The position numbers and the translations under genes were made by a program. From positions 1 to 64,000 of the forward strand of contig JALSRK010000026.1 of NCBI GenBank assembly GCA_026984795.1: DNA of 64,000 nt, read 5' to 3'. Every line of letters starts with the position of its first letter. The first letter of the stretch is position 1. Source of the stretch: Solibacteraceae bacterium (GTDB taxonomy: Bacteria > Acidobacteriota > Terriglobia > Bryobacterales > Bryobacteraceae). The notes under the pieces are model-generated. The model saw nothing but the letters and a program-made list of their open reading frames with translations, was not told where the DNA came from and ran no database searches. This document shows, in pieces, positions 27,189 to 34,788 of this stretch.

Positions 27189-27204
27189 AGTGACCTAGAT
27201 CACT
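27189..27204. promoter_or_regulatory. Crp/Fnr-like operator, hemerythrin side
   Basis: A perfect inverted repeat AGTGA-CCTAGA-TCACT, the 5-6-5 geometry of Crp/Fnr family sites. It overlaps a direct repeat GATCACTT-T-GATCACTT (27198-27214). It lies 52 bp upstream of the hemerythrin ATG. Confidence 0.5.
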
Positions 27205-27225
27205 TTGATCACTTCCCGGCCCGCT

Positions 27226-27241
27226 TGTGACCACAGTCACG
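27226..27241. promoter_or_regulatory. Crp/Fnr-like operator, cytochrome side
   Basis: TGTGA-CCACAG-TCACG, with an inner perfect inverted repeat GTGAC-CACA-GTCAC (27227-27240). The left half matches the Crp half-site TGTGA exactly. Its centre at 27233.5 is 37 bp from the other site and about 41.5 bp before the predicted cytochrome transcription start. Confidence 0.55.
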
Positions 27242-27263
27242 CCCAGGCGTAGTGGAGTATTGT

Positions 27264-27269
27264 TATAAT
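27264..27269 (+). promoter_or_regulatory. -10 element of the cytochrome operon
   Basis: A perfect TATAAT with no -35 hexamer, which fits an activator-dependent promoter. Start of transcription would be near 27275, leaving a ~45-nt leader before the ATG at 27320. Confidence 0.55.
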
Positions 27270-27319
27270 TTCGGTGGGCTTTGTCCGGGACTCGCCGGAC
27301 AGGCATGAGGTGGGCCGCA

Positions 27320-29434
27320 ATGCCGGGGAACGAACCAACCCACTGGGAAGAAAGGGCCGCCCGTTGGAAATCGCGGCTGGCCGTCTGGGCGGCCGCTTAC
27401 CTGGCGGCCACGGGATTGACGGGGCTGGGCATCTGGCTGCTTCCTTTCAGCGTTCCCAGCCAGATTGCGGTTCTGGTCCACACGCTGATCGGCGTGGTGC
27501 TGTTGCCGGTCTGCGGCTGGTACCTGGTCCGTCACTTCCTGGCCTACTGGCGGCATACTCTCAGCCACCTGCTCGTCCTGGGCTACCTGGCCGGAGCGGC
27601 CACCGTTCTGTGTCTGGTTTCCGGGATTGCGCTCACCTGGCAAGCGGCATTCGGGATCCGGATCAGTTACTCCTGGGACGCGATCCACCTGGCTTCGACG
27701 ATCGCGCTGTTAACGCTGGGGCTGATGCACGTGGTGCTGGTTGCGATGCGCGACCAGCGGGCGTTGCGGGCCAGCGCCCGGGCGGTCTCGAACTTCGTGG
27801 GCCACTATGGCAAGCGCGTGGCGGCCGGCACGGCGGCCAGCGCAGTCCTGGTGGCGGGCGCGGCGATCCTGTATCCGAAACCCAAGTTGCAGACGAAATT
27901 GCCCGACGACTACAGCTACGTCTACGGCAAGGACCGGCCGTTCGCGCCGAGCCTGGCCCGAACGCCCAACAACCAAGTGATCGATTCCCGGCTGTTGTCC
28001 GGCTCGTTGACGTGCGGGACCTCCGGTTGCCACGAGCAGATCGTCAAGGAGTGGGAGCCCAGCGCGCACCGCTTCGCGGCCATGGATCTCGGCTTCCAGA
28101 AGATCCAGATGAACATGGCCCGGCTCAACGGGCCGGAATCGACGCGTTATTGCGGGGGCTGCCACGATCCGATCTCCCTGTTCTCGGGGACCAAGAACCT
28201 GTTCACCGACACGAAGAAACTCACCTCGCTGGCGGGCTACCAGGAAGGCATCTCCTGCCTGGTCTGCCATGCCGTCCGTCAGGTGGACGTGAAGGGCAAT
28301 GCCAACTACGTCGTTCACCAGCCGACGCGATACCTGTTCGAAATCGAATACCAGGAAAGCCATCGGGAGACGACGCGGTTCTGGCGCGATTTCCTGATCC
28401 GCGCCTATCCCTGGAAGCACGTCGAAGATCTCAGCAAGCGGCTCTTCAAGACGCCGGAGTATTGCGCCGCCTGCCACAAGCAGTTCATCGACAAGGAGAT
28501 CAACAACCTCGGCTGGGTCCAGTTGCAGAACCAGTACGACAACTGGCGCCAGAGCCACTGGAACAAGCCCGGCGACCCGACGCGGACGATCGAGTGCCGC
28601 GAGTGCCACATGCCTCTGGTGGACTCCCGGGACCCGGCCGCCGGCGACTCCGGCGACTACAACCGCTCCCCGAACGACGGCAAGCACCGCAGCCACCGCT
28701 TCATCGCCGCCAATCAAATGATGCCGAAGCTGTTGAAGCTCCCCGGCTGGGAGAAGCAGGTGGAGCTGACCGGCAGGTGGTTGCGCGGCGAGTACCCCAT
28801 TCCGGAGATCGAGCACAAGTGGCACCGGGGCCCGGTGGTGGCGATGGATCTGGAAGCCCCGAAGAGCGTCCGGCCGGGCGAGAAAGTGAGCTTGAAGCTC
28901 GTGCTGACGTCGAACAAGGTGGGCCACGACTTCCCCACCGGGCCGCTGGACATCATCCAGGCGTGGCTCGAGGTCATCGTCAAGGACCAGTCCGGCAAGA
29001 CCGTTTTCTCGACGGGCGCCGTTGACGCGAAAGGGTTCATCGCCCCCGGCACTTTCATGTTCAAGGCCGAACCGGTGGACCGTTATGGCAACCTGATCGA
29101 CCGGCACAACCTCTGGGAGATGGTGGGCGTGCGGTACCGCCGGTCGCTGTTTCCCGGCTTTTCGGACACGGCTGAGTTCGACTTTTTCTGTCCCTCGCTG
29201 AATCCGGTGGACAAGAAAGCGCTGCCGCAGGACGTTTCCTTCGAGTGGAAGGTACCCGAGAATACGGCGGGCCTGCTCACCGTCCGGGCGCGGCTGAAGT
29301 ACCGCAAGATGGACCAGTACCTGGTGAACTTCCTCTTCGGGAAGGACGCCGGAATCAGCTCCCCCATCGTCACCATGACCGAACAGACGGCCGCAATCCG
29401 GGTGTTGTCCCGCAGAGGGGCTGCGGGAGATTGA
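27320..29434 (+). CDS. Membrane-anchored b/c-type multiheme cytochrome
   Basis: A 704-residue protein. ATG 27320 was chosen because the predicted transcript starts near 27275 and GAGGT lies upstream; ATG 27305 and TTG 27281 are alternatives. The first ~190 residues hold five hydrophobic segments with histidines placed as in b-type cytochromes (VHTLIG, HLASTIALL, LGLMH). The rest is periplasmic with c-type haem motifs CGTSGCH (a CX4CH, residue ~232), CGGCH (~278), CLVCH (~313), CAACH (~382) and CRECH (~426). The last ~230 residues are beta-rich with no haem motif, including VGHDFPTGPLDIIQAWLEV, as in multihaem cytochromes of the hydroxylamine-oxidoreductase-like group. It probably moves electrons between quinone and a periplasmic or outer partner; the partner is unknown. 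Two FG-GAP proteins follow after 12 bp. Confidence 0.8.
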   Translation: MPGNEPTHWEERAARWKSRLAVWAAAYLAATGLTGLGIWLLPFSVPSQIAVLVHTLIGVVLLPVCGWYLVRHFLAYWRHTLSHLLVLGYLAGAATVLCLVSGIALTWQAAFGIRISYSWDAIHLASTIALLTLGLMHVVLVAMRDQRALRASARAVSNFVGHYGKRVAAGTAASAVLVAGAAILYPKPKLQTKLPDDYSYVYGKDRPFAPSLARTPNNQVIDSRLLSGSLTCGTSGCHEQIVKEWEPSAHRFAAMDLGFQKIQMNMARLNGPESTRYCGGCHDPISLFSGTKNLFTDTKKLTSLAGYQEGISCLVCHAVRQVDVKGNANYVVHQPTRYLFEIEYQESHRETTRFWRDFLIRAYPWKHVEDLSKRLFKTPEYCAACHKQFIDKEINNLGWVQLQNQYDNWRQSHWNKPGDPTRTIECRECHMPLVDSRDPAAGDSGDYNRSPNDGKHRSHRFIAANQMMPKLLKLPGWEKQVELTGRWLRGEYPIPEIEHKWHRGPVVAMDLEAPKSVRPGEKVSLKLVLTSNKVGHDFPTGPLDIIQAWLEVIVKDQSGKTVFSTGAVDAKGFIAPGTFMFKAEPVDRYGNLIDRHNLWEMVGVRYRRSLFPGFSDTAEFDFFCPSLNPVDKKALPQDVSFEWKVPENTAGLLTVRARLKYRKMDQYLVNFLFGKDAGISSPIVTMTEQTAAIRVLSRRGAAGD

Positions 29435-29446
29435 AGCTCTCGACGG

Positions 29447-31243
29447 ATGCCGCCCCGCCATGCACTTTCCGCCCGCCGGAGGCTGATTCTCAAGTATTCG
29501 CTCGCCGCCGCCGCCGTCGTCGCTGCCGCCGTCGTCGCCGTCTCCGGGCGGCGGTCGGAACAAAAACCGTACGCTCCCGGTGAGGCGGTGGAAGGGATTA
29601 CGAGCGAGCTGGCCCGGCATCTCCCGGCGGACCATCCCCGGATCTCGTTCACCAATGTGGCCCCGGCGGCGGGCATCCATTTCCGGCATTTCCCCGGTAC
29701 GCGCTCCACTCAATTGCCCGAGGACATGGGTTCGGGCCTCGCCTGGGGCGACTATGACGGCGACGGGGACTTCGACTTGTTCGTCTGCAACATCGCCGCC
29801 CCGCTCACGGCGAGTCCGGAACAGGTGGCCGCCTCGCCCGGTACGAACGTCCTCTACCGCAACAACGGCGACGGCACCTTCACCGACGTCACCGCCCAGG
29901 CCGGCCTGGAACACCGGGGCATCGGCATGGCGGCGGCTTGGGCCGATTACGACAACGACGGCGACGAGGATCTCGTCGTCACCACTTACCAGCGGATCCT
30001 GCTGTACCGGAACCGTGGCGACGGCACCTTCGAGGAAGTCTCCAGGAAGGCGGGGCTGGCAGGACTCAAACGGTACTGGGCGGGCGCTTCCTGGGGAGAC
30101 TACAACCACGACGGGTTCCCCGATCTCTACGTCTGCGCCTACGTGGACTATCAGTACCGGCCCGAGGATGTGGGGAAGGTGTCGCGGCAGTTCGAGACCG
30201 TGGTCCCGTTTACGCTCAATCCTTCCTCCTATGCGCCCCAACCCAACGCCCTGTTCCGCAACAACGGCGACGGCACCTTCACCGAGGTCGCCGAACGCGC
30301 CGGCGTGGCCAACGAGACGGGCCGGAGCCTCACGGTTTCCTGGTGCGACTTCGACCTCGACGGCTGGATCGACCTCTACATCGCCAACGACGTCTCCGAC
30401 AACGCCATGTACCGAAACCTGGGCAACGGGCGCTTCGAGGACGTCTCGCACAGCGCCCTGGTCTCCGACTATCGCGGCGCCATGGGGCTGGCCGTGGGCG
30501 ACTACGACAACGACACCGACGCGGACCTCTTCATCACTCACTGGATGGCCCAGGAGAACGCCCTGTTCTGGAACATGTTCCGCGCCTTCGGCGACGAGGC
30601 GGCCGGGAAGCTGCAGTTCATGGACATCGCTGACATGATGGGGCTGGGCCAGCAGGCGCTCGACCGGATCGGTTGGGCGACATCGTTCTTCGACTTCGAC
30701 AACGACGGGCGGCTCGACCTGTTCGTCGTCAACGGCAGCACCTTCCAGAGGGAGGACGACCCCACGCACCTGGTCCCGATGGCGGACTTCCTGTTCTGGC
30801 AGAAGAATCCTCAGGATGGCTTCTTCGATCTCAGCCGGGTGGCCGGGCCCGCCTTCACCGAGCTCCATGTCGGCCGGGGAGGAGCCTACGCGGATTATGA
30901 TGGCGACGGGGACCTGGACCTGGCCATCCTGGAATACGGCGAAGGGCTCTACTTGCTGCGGAACGAGGGCGGCAACCGGCGCCACTGGATCAAGGTTCGG
31001 CTCCGGGGCAGCCGGAGCGGGAGGGACGCGTTTGGCGCCGTCGTCGAACTCACCGCCGGCGGCCGGACCCAGACACGGTTCCACGGCGCTCAGCCGTCGT
31101 ATCTCTCGCAGGACGCGCCGGAGATCCATTTCGGCCTGGGGGACGCCGCGCAAGCCGAACGAATCGTGGTCCGCTTTCCGAGCGGCAAGGTCCGGGAGTT
31201 CACGAACGTCCCCGCCGGCAAGACGTTGATCGTGGAGGAGTGA
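29447..31243 (+). CDS. CRTAC1-type FG-GAP/ASPIC-UnbV protein
   Basis: A 598-residue exported protein with an N-terminal hydrophobic signal or anchor (residues ~16-33). Seven calcium-binding FG-GAP (VCBS) repeats follow: DYDGDGDFDLFV, DYDNDGDEDLVV, DYNHDGFPDLYV, DFDLDGWIDLYI, DYDNDTDADLFI, DFDNDGRLDLFV and DYDGDGDLDLAI. Seven units make a beta-propeller. The C-terminal ~90 residues are an ASPIC/UnbV domain (HWIKVRLRGSRSGRDAFGAV, then SYLSQDAPEIHFGLG). Such proteins are extracellular or periplasmic, bind calcium and probably serve in protein-protein contacts. The gene follows the cytochrome by 12 bp, so the two share an operon. Confidence 0.88.
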   Translation: MPPRHALSARRRLILKYSLAAAAVVAAAVVAVSGRRSEQKPYAPGEAVEGITSELARHLPADHPRISFTNVAPAAGIHFRHFPGTRSTQLPEDMGSGLAWGDYDGDGDFDLFVCNIAAPLTASPEQVAASPGTNVLYRNNGDGTFTDVTAQAGLEHRGIGMAAAWADYDNDGDEDLVVTTYQRILLYRNRGDGTFEEVSRKAGLAGLKRYWAGASWGDYNHDGFPDLYVCAYVDYQYRPEDVGKVSRQFETVVPFTLNPSSYAPQPNALFRNNGDGTFTEVAERAGVANETGRSLTVSWCDFDLDGWIDLYIANDVSDNAMYRNLGNGRFEDVSHSALVSDYRGAMGLAVGDYDNDTDADLFITHWMAQENALFWNMFRAFGDEAAGKLQFMDIADMMGLGQQALDRIGWATSFFDFDNDGRLDLFVVNGSTFQREDDPTHLVPMADFLFWQKNPQDGFFDLSRVAGPAFTELHVGRGGAYADYDGDGDLDLAILEYGEGLYLLRNEGGNRRHWIKVRLRGSRSGRDAFGAVVELTAGGRTQTRFHGAQPSYLSQDAPEIHFGLGDAAQAERIVVRFPSGKVREFTNVPAGKTLIVEE

Positions 31244-31250
31244 GCCGCCG

Positions 31251-33170
31251 GTGCTTCCCCGTACGCTCGTCGGTTGCCTGGTCTGGGCCGGCTTGGTCTT
31301 CACGGCCGCGTGCTCCACGGCGCCGGAGCAGGCGGCGCACGAAGCCGGGGGCGAGAAGCAGAAGATCCGCGAGTTCTGGGGCTCCTACCGCCAGGCCACC
31401 CGGCTACGCCTGGACGGGCGCTACGCCGAAGCCATCGCGCTGTTCCGGAAGTGCCTGCAGTTGGACCCGGAACACGAAGACTCTCTCTACTACCTGGGCG
31501 CCAGCCTGGAACACCTGGGCCGGTACCGGGAAGCGTTGAAAGCCTACCAGCGGCTGATCGGAGTGAACCCGCAGAGCGGCCGGGCTTTGGCGCAGCTCGT
31601 CGAGCTGCTGTCCACGCCATTGCCCGGGGCGCCGGTCGACTACGAACAAGCTGAAAAGTGGGCGCTGCAGTGGGTGGAAGTGAACCGGGAGCAGGCCGGT
31701 CCTTTCCTGCAGCAGGGGCTGCTCGAGCTGAACCGCGGCCGGTTCGCGAAAGCGGCGGAGCACTTCCAGGTCGCGGTCCGTTCCGGCTCTCCGGAAGGCT
31801 TCGCGTGGGCGGGCTACACGGCATGGCTGCGTGGTCTCCAGGGCGAAGCGCTCAAGATGTTCCGCGGCCCGATCGAGATCGAGAAACGCGAGCGGCGGCT
31901 GGCGGGCGCCGGCATCAAGGCCGAAGGCGACATCTTGCCGGAGCCGGGAAAGCCCCTTTCGGCGCTGGATCGGGCAGCCCTCGTCTCGCTCTTCTTCTCA
32001 CGCGTGATCCAGGGCGGCGGGAAGGCGTTCCCGGCGCTTTTCCGGCCGGCGAACGCAGGCCTGGCGGCCGCCGGCCGAGGAGCTTGGGGCGACTACGACG
32101 GCGACGGCGGCGCCGATCTGGCGGTGGCCGGGAAGGCCCTGACGCTCTACCGGAATGCCGGCGGGCGCTTTTTGGACGTGACCGCAGCCACGGGCCTCCC
32201 CGAGGTGAAGGGTGTGGAATGTGTCCTCTGGGCTGATTATGACGGCGACGGCCGGTTGGACCTGTATGCCGGGGGACGCAGCGGCGCCCGGCTGTTCCGA
32301 AACCTGGGCGGCAGCTTCTCGGAGGTCACGGGCAACGCCGGACTGGGCCGGAGCGGACCGGCAGACCGGGCGGTGTTCGCCGATATCGACGGCGACGGCG
32401 ACGTGGATCTCCTCCAATCCGGGCCCGTCGAGGGCGGCTGGGCGGTGCAGGCCTTTCTCAACGCCGGAGGCGCGTTTTCGAAGCCGGACCGCCCGGTCAT
32501 CGAGGTCCCTGCCGCCGTGACTCGGTTGCGGGCAGCCGATCTCGACGGCGACGGCCACCCTGAACTCATCGTCGCCGTCTGGGAGAACGGGATCCGCGTG
32601 CTGGCCCGGAAGCCGGATGGGAGGTGGACGGAGAAAACGGCCGCCGCCGGTCTAAACCAAACGCCGTCCGCGGTCACCGACGCGCTCCTGTTCGACTACG
32701 ACCGTGACGGCGACGCCGATCTCTTGCTCGCGGTTCACGCGCCCTGGGAGGACGCGCTGCGGTCGCTGTTGCAGCCGGAGTTCCGCTCGGCTACAAGCGC
32801 GTCGCGCCTCTACCGGAACGACGGCGGCCGCTTTCAGGACGTCTCCGAAGCTGTGGGGATCACCGCCAGCTACGGCGTGATGGAAGCCCTGGCGGCGGAC
32901 CTCGACGGCGACGGGTGGCAGGATGTGATCCTGGTCAACGGAGGGTACGGAGCCCAGCGAGTGGAACCGACCGCCGTCCTGCGGAATGAGGGGGGGAAGC
33001 GCCTCCGCTTGTGGTCGCGTTTGCCCGGCGCGGGCAATCCGGGCAATTACATCGCCGCATCTGTGGCCGACTACAATGGCGACGGGCGGCCTGACCTGTT
33101 TCTCGCCCGGAACCCGCGCTTCCCTGCCCGGCTCTTCCCAGCCGGCGTGTTTCGTAACGTGCTGCAGTGA
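31251..33170 (+). CDS. TPR/FG-GAP lipoprotein
   Basis: A 639-residue exported lipoprotein. The GTG start at 31251 is 7 bp after the preceding stop, with GGAGG inside that gene. Residues 1-21 are a lipoprotein signal ending in the lipobox TAAC. Residues ~40-190 contain TPR-like repeats (YAEAIALFRKCLQLDPEHED, YREALKAYQRLIGVNPQSGR). Residues ~270-630 carry seven FG-GAP repeats, including DYDGDGGADLAV, DYDGDGRLDLYA, DIDGDGDVDLLQ, DLDGDGHPELIV, DYDRDGDADLLL, DLDGDGWQDVIL and DYNGDGRPDLFL, again a seven-bladed propeller. There is no ASPIC/UnbV domain. It is the last gene of the cytochrome operon and may anchor or dock the complex. Confidence 0.85.
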   Translation: MLPRTLVGCLVWAGLVFTAACSTAPEQAAHEAGGEKQKIREFWGSYRQATRLRLDGRYAEAIALFRKCLQLDPEHEDSLYYLGASLEHLGRYREALKAYQRLIGVNPQSGRALAQLVELLSTPLPGAPVDYEQAEKWALQWVEVNREQAGPFLQQGLLELNRGRFAKAAEHFQVAVRSGSPEGFAWAGYTAWLRGLQGEALKMFRGPIEIEKRERRLAGAGIKAEGDILPEPGKPLSALDRAALVSLFFSRVIQGGGKAFPALFRPANAGLAAAGRGAWGDYDGDGGADLAVAGKALTLYRNAGGRFLDVTAATGLPEVKGVECVLWADYDGDGRLDLYAGGRSGARLFRNLGGSFSEVTGNAGLGRSGPADRAVFADIDGDGDVDLLQSGPVEGGWAVQAFLNAGGAFSKPDRPVIEVPAAVTRLRAADLDGDGHPELIVAVWENGIRVLARKPDGRWTEKTAAAGLNQTPSAVTDALLFDYDRDGDADLLLAVHAPWEDALRSLLQPEFRSATSASRLYRNDGGRFQDVSEAVGITASYGVMEALAADLDGDGWQDVILVNGGYGAQRVEPTAVLRNEGGKRLRLWSRLPGAGNPGNYIAASVADYNGDGRPDLFLARNPRFPARLFPAGVFRNVLQ

Positions 33171-33177
33171 GCGGGCC

Positions 33178-33567
33178 TCATCCGCCGCCCGACGCCTCGC
33201 CGGCCCTCCGCTTCCACGCGCGCCATCCGCGCCGCGCGTAGACACCCAGGTTGAACAGACACACGGCCACGGCCGCCGGCACGAGTACCGCGTACGGCAC
33301 ATCCGGATAGATGATGCGCCCGAGGTAGTAGACCAGGAAGTCCCCCTCGTAGGGGACGAGGCCCGCCTTCCGCTGCGCCCACTGCTCCAGCGCCGTCAGC
33401 GGGCATGGGCGCGAGAAGACCTCGATGAAGATTCCATAGAGGAGTGAAGCGATGTGCGCAGCGGCCAGCAACGGCCTCCTGCGGGTGAACAGCGCCCCGA
33501 AGATCACCCAGAGAATGAAGCCCAGGTGGGCTGCCAGCGCCGTCCAGGCGAGCATGCGGAAGAGCAT
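33178..33567 (-). CDS. DUF2784 domain membrane protein
   Basis: A 129-residue integral membrane protein of the DUF2784 family. Hydrophobic segments occur at about residues 5-26, 31-50 and 88-108, and the family motif RPCPLTALEQWAQRKAG (about residues 52-68) and the FLVYYLGRIIYPDVP stretch (about 76-90) are clear. The role of the family is unknown. Its stop is 7 bp from the convergent FG-GAP gene, and its start faces the TPR gene at 33705 across a strongly structured 137-bp interval. Confidence 0.88.
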   Translation of the reverse strand: MLFRMLAWTALAAHLGFILWVIFGALFTRRRPLLAAAHIASLLYGIFIEVFSRPCPLTALEQWAQRKAGLVPYEGDFLVYYLGRIIYPDVPYAVLVPAAVAVCLFNLGVYARRGWRAWKRRAGEASGGG

Positions 33568-33587
33568 GGGGCGTCTCCTCAGGCCGC

Positions 33588-33628
33588 GGGGCCGGCCCGC
33601 AGCCCGCGGGAGTGCGGGTTCCGGCCCC
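33588..33628. repeat. Long GC hairpin in divergent region
   Basis: GGGGCCGG CCCGCA (33588-33601) pairs with TGCGGG TT CCGGCCCC (33613-33628): a 14-bp stem broken only by a TT bulge, with an 11-nt loop. A second foldable element, CCCCTGGTCC with GGACTACCA, follows at 33625-33647. It lies between divergent gene starts, so it is more likely a leader structure or operator than a terminator. Confidence 0.45.
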
Positions 33629-33704
33629 TGGTCCTATTGGACTACCACGAGGGGGTCGGGCGCGGCGCGGTTTGCTCTTGTACAGAGCGGCCTTCGGAAG
33701 TACG

Positions 33705-34679
33705 ATGGCCTTGGAGGCCATGGGGCGGCGCAGCGGCTGGGTTCTGTTGTTGCTAGCGGCCACGGCGGTCTCGGCGGACCGTAAGCTGGAGCTGGAGGGC
33801 CGCATCGAGCCGCCGCCGGGCAAGTTCTGCTCCGTCACCCTCGACGGATACGATTTCCCTTACGCCGCCAGCATGATCACCGGACCCGGCGGCCGCTTCC
33901 GCTTCAAGAACCTCGACCCCGGCGCCTACACCCTGTACGTCTTCTTGCCGGGCCGCGGTGAAGTGCGGCGCACGGTGTCGATCACACCCAGCCTCGCGGA
34001 CGAGAAGGGCCGCGTGAAGATCACCGTGCCGTTCGAGGTCTCGGGCGCCGCGATCGAAGCGGCCGGGACCGTTTCCGCCAGGCAGCTCGCGATACCGAAG
34101 AAGGCCCGCGCCGAGTACCAGAAGGCCCGCAAGAAACTCAACCGCCGCGACACGAAAGGGGCCATCCAGCACTTGAAGCGCGCCGTCGAGATCGCGCCTG
34201 ATTTCGTCACCGCGTGGAACGAGCTCGGCACCATCGCCTACCGCGAGGAGCGCTACCAGGACGCCGAGCGTTACTTCCGCACCGCGCTCGAGCACGAGCC
34301 CGGGGCCTACTCCCCCACCGTGAACCTCGGCGGCGTGCTGCTCACCCTGGGCCGCTACAAGGAAGCTCTGAGGTACAACGAGTACGCCCTGAAGCTCAGG
34401 CCCGACGAAGCCTTGCCGAATTCGCAGCTCGGTATGAACTGGGCTTATCTCGGCGATGAGGAAAAGGCCATCAAGTACCTGAAGAGGTCCAAGCAGATCG
34501 ATCCCAACCACTTCTCCCACCCGCAGATGATGCTGGCCAAGCTCTACGCCCGGCGCGGCGAGGACAAGCGGGCGCTCGAGGAGCTGAAAGATTTCCTCGC
34601 CCGGCATCCGGATTCGCCGAACGCGAAGATCGCCCAGGGCTGGGTGGAAGTGCTCAAAGAGAGGCTGAAGCGAAAGTAG
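33705..34679 (+). CDS. Secreted carboxypeptidase-regulatory-like / TPR protein
   Basis: A 324-residue exported protein. The start at 33705 (ATG with GGAAG upstream) gives a signal peptide SGWVLLLLAATAVSA; the ATG at 33720 is an alternative. Residues ~25-115 look like a carboxypeptidase-regulatory-like (prealbumin) beta-sandwich: GRIEPPPGKFCSVTLDGYDF, then GRFRFKNLDPGAYTLYVFLP. Residues ~140-320 form about five TPR units, including GAIQHLKRAVEIAPDFVTAW, YQDAERYFRTALEHEPGAYS and EKAIKYLKRSKQIDPNHFSH. Proteins of this two-part design are common in Acidobacteria; their role is unknown. It is a single-gene unit. Confidence 0.8.
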   Translation: MALEAMGRRSGWVLLLLAATAVSADRKLELEGRIEPPPGKFCSVTLDGYDFPYAASMITGPGGRFRFKNLDPGAYTLYVFLPGRGEVRRTVSITPSLADEKGRVKITVPFEVSGAAIEAAGTVSARQLAIPKKARAEYQKARKKLNRRDTKGAIQHLKRAVEIAPDFVTAWNELGTIAYREERYQDAERYFRTALEHEPGAYSPTVNLGGVLLTLGRYKEALRYNEYALKLRPDEALPNSQLGMNWAYLGDEEKAIKYLKRSKQIDPNHFSHPQMMLAKLYARRGEDKRALEELKDFLARHPDSPNAKIAQGWVEVLKERLKRK

Positions 34680-34788
34680 CGCCGGCCGGCGGCCGCCGAA
34701 TCACCCGAACCTTCACCGATCTCGTCGGGCCTCCCCTGCCTCGAGCCTCACGTCGGTGCGCCGTCGCCGGTTATATATTGGTGGTGCC

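Noticed and set aside
27710-31318. 1202-codon open frame on the - strand
   Set aside because: Antisense to the cytochrome and first FG-GAP gene; the Val/Asp/Glu/His-rich repeats in it mirror the DxDxDG repeats on the other strand.
34774-34779. TATATT as a -10 for the heparinase-like gene
   Set aside because: It would start transcription only about three bases before the ATG and has no -35; possible leaderless start, but unsupported.
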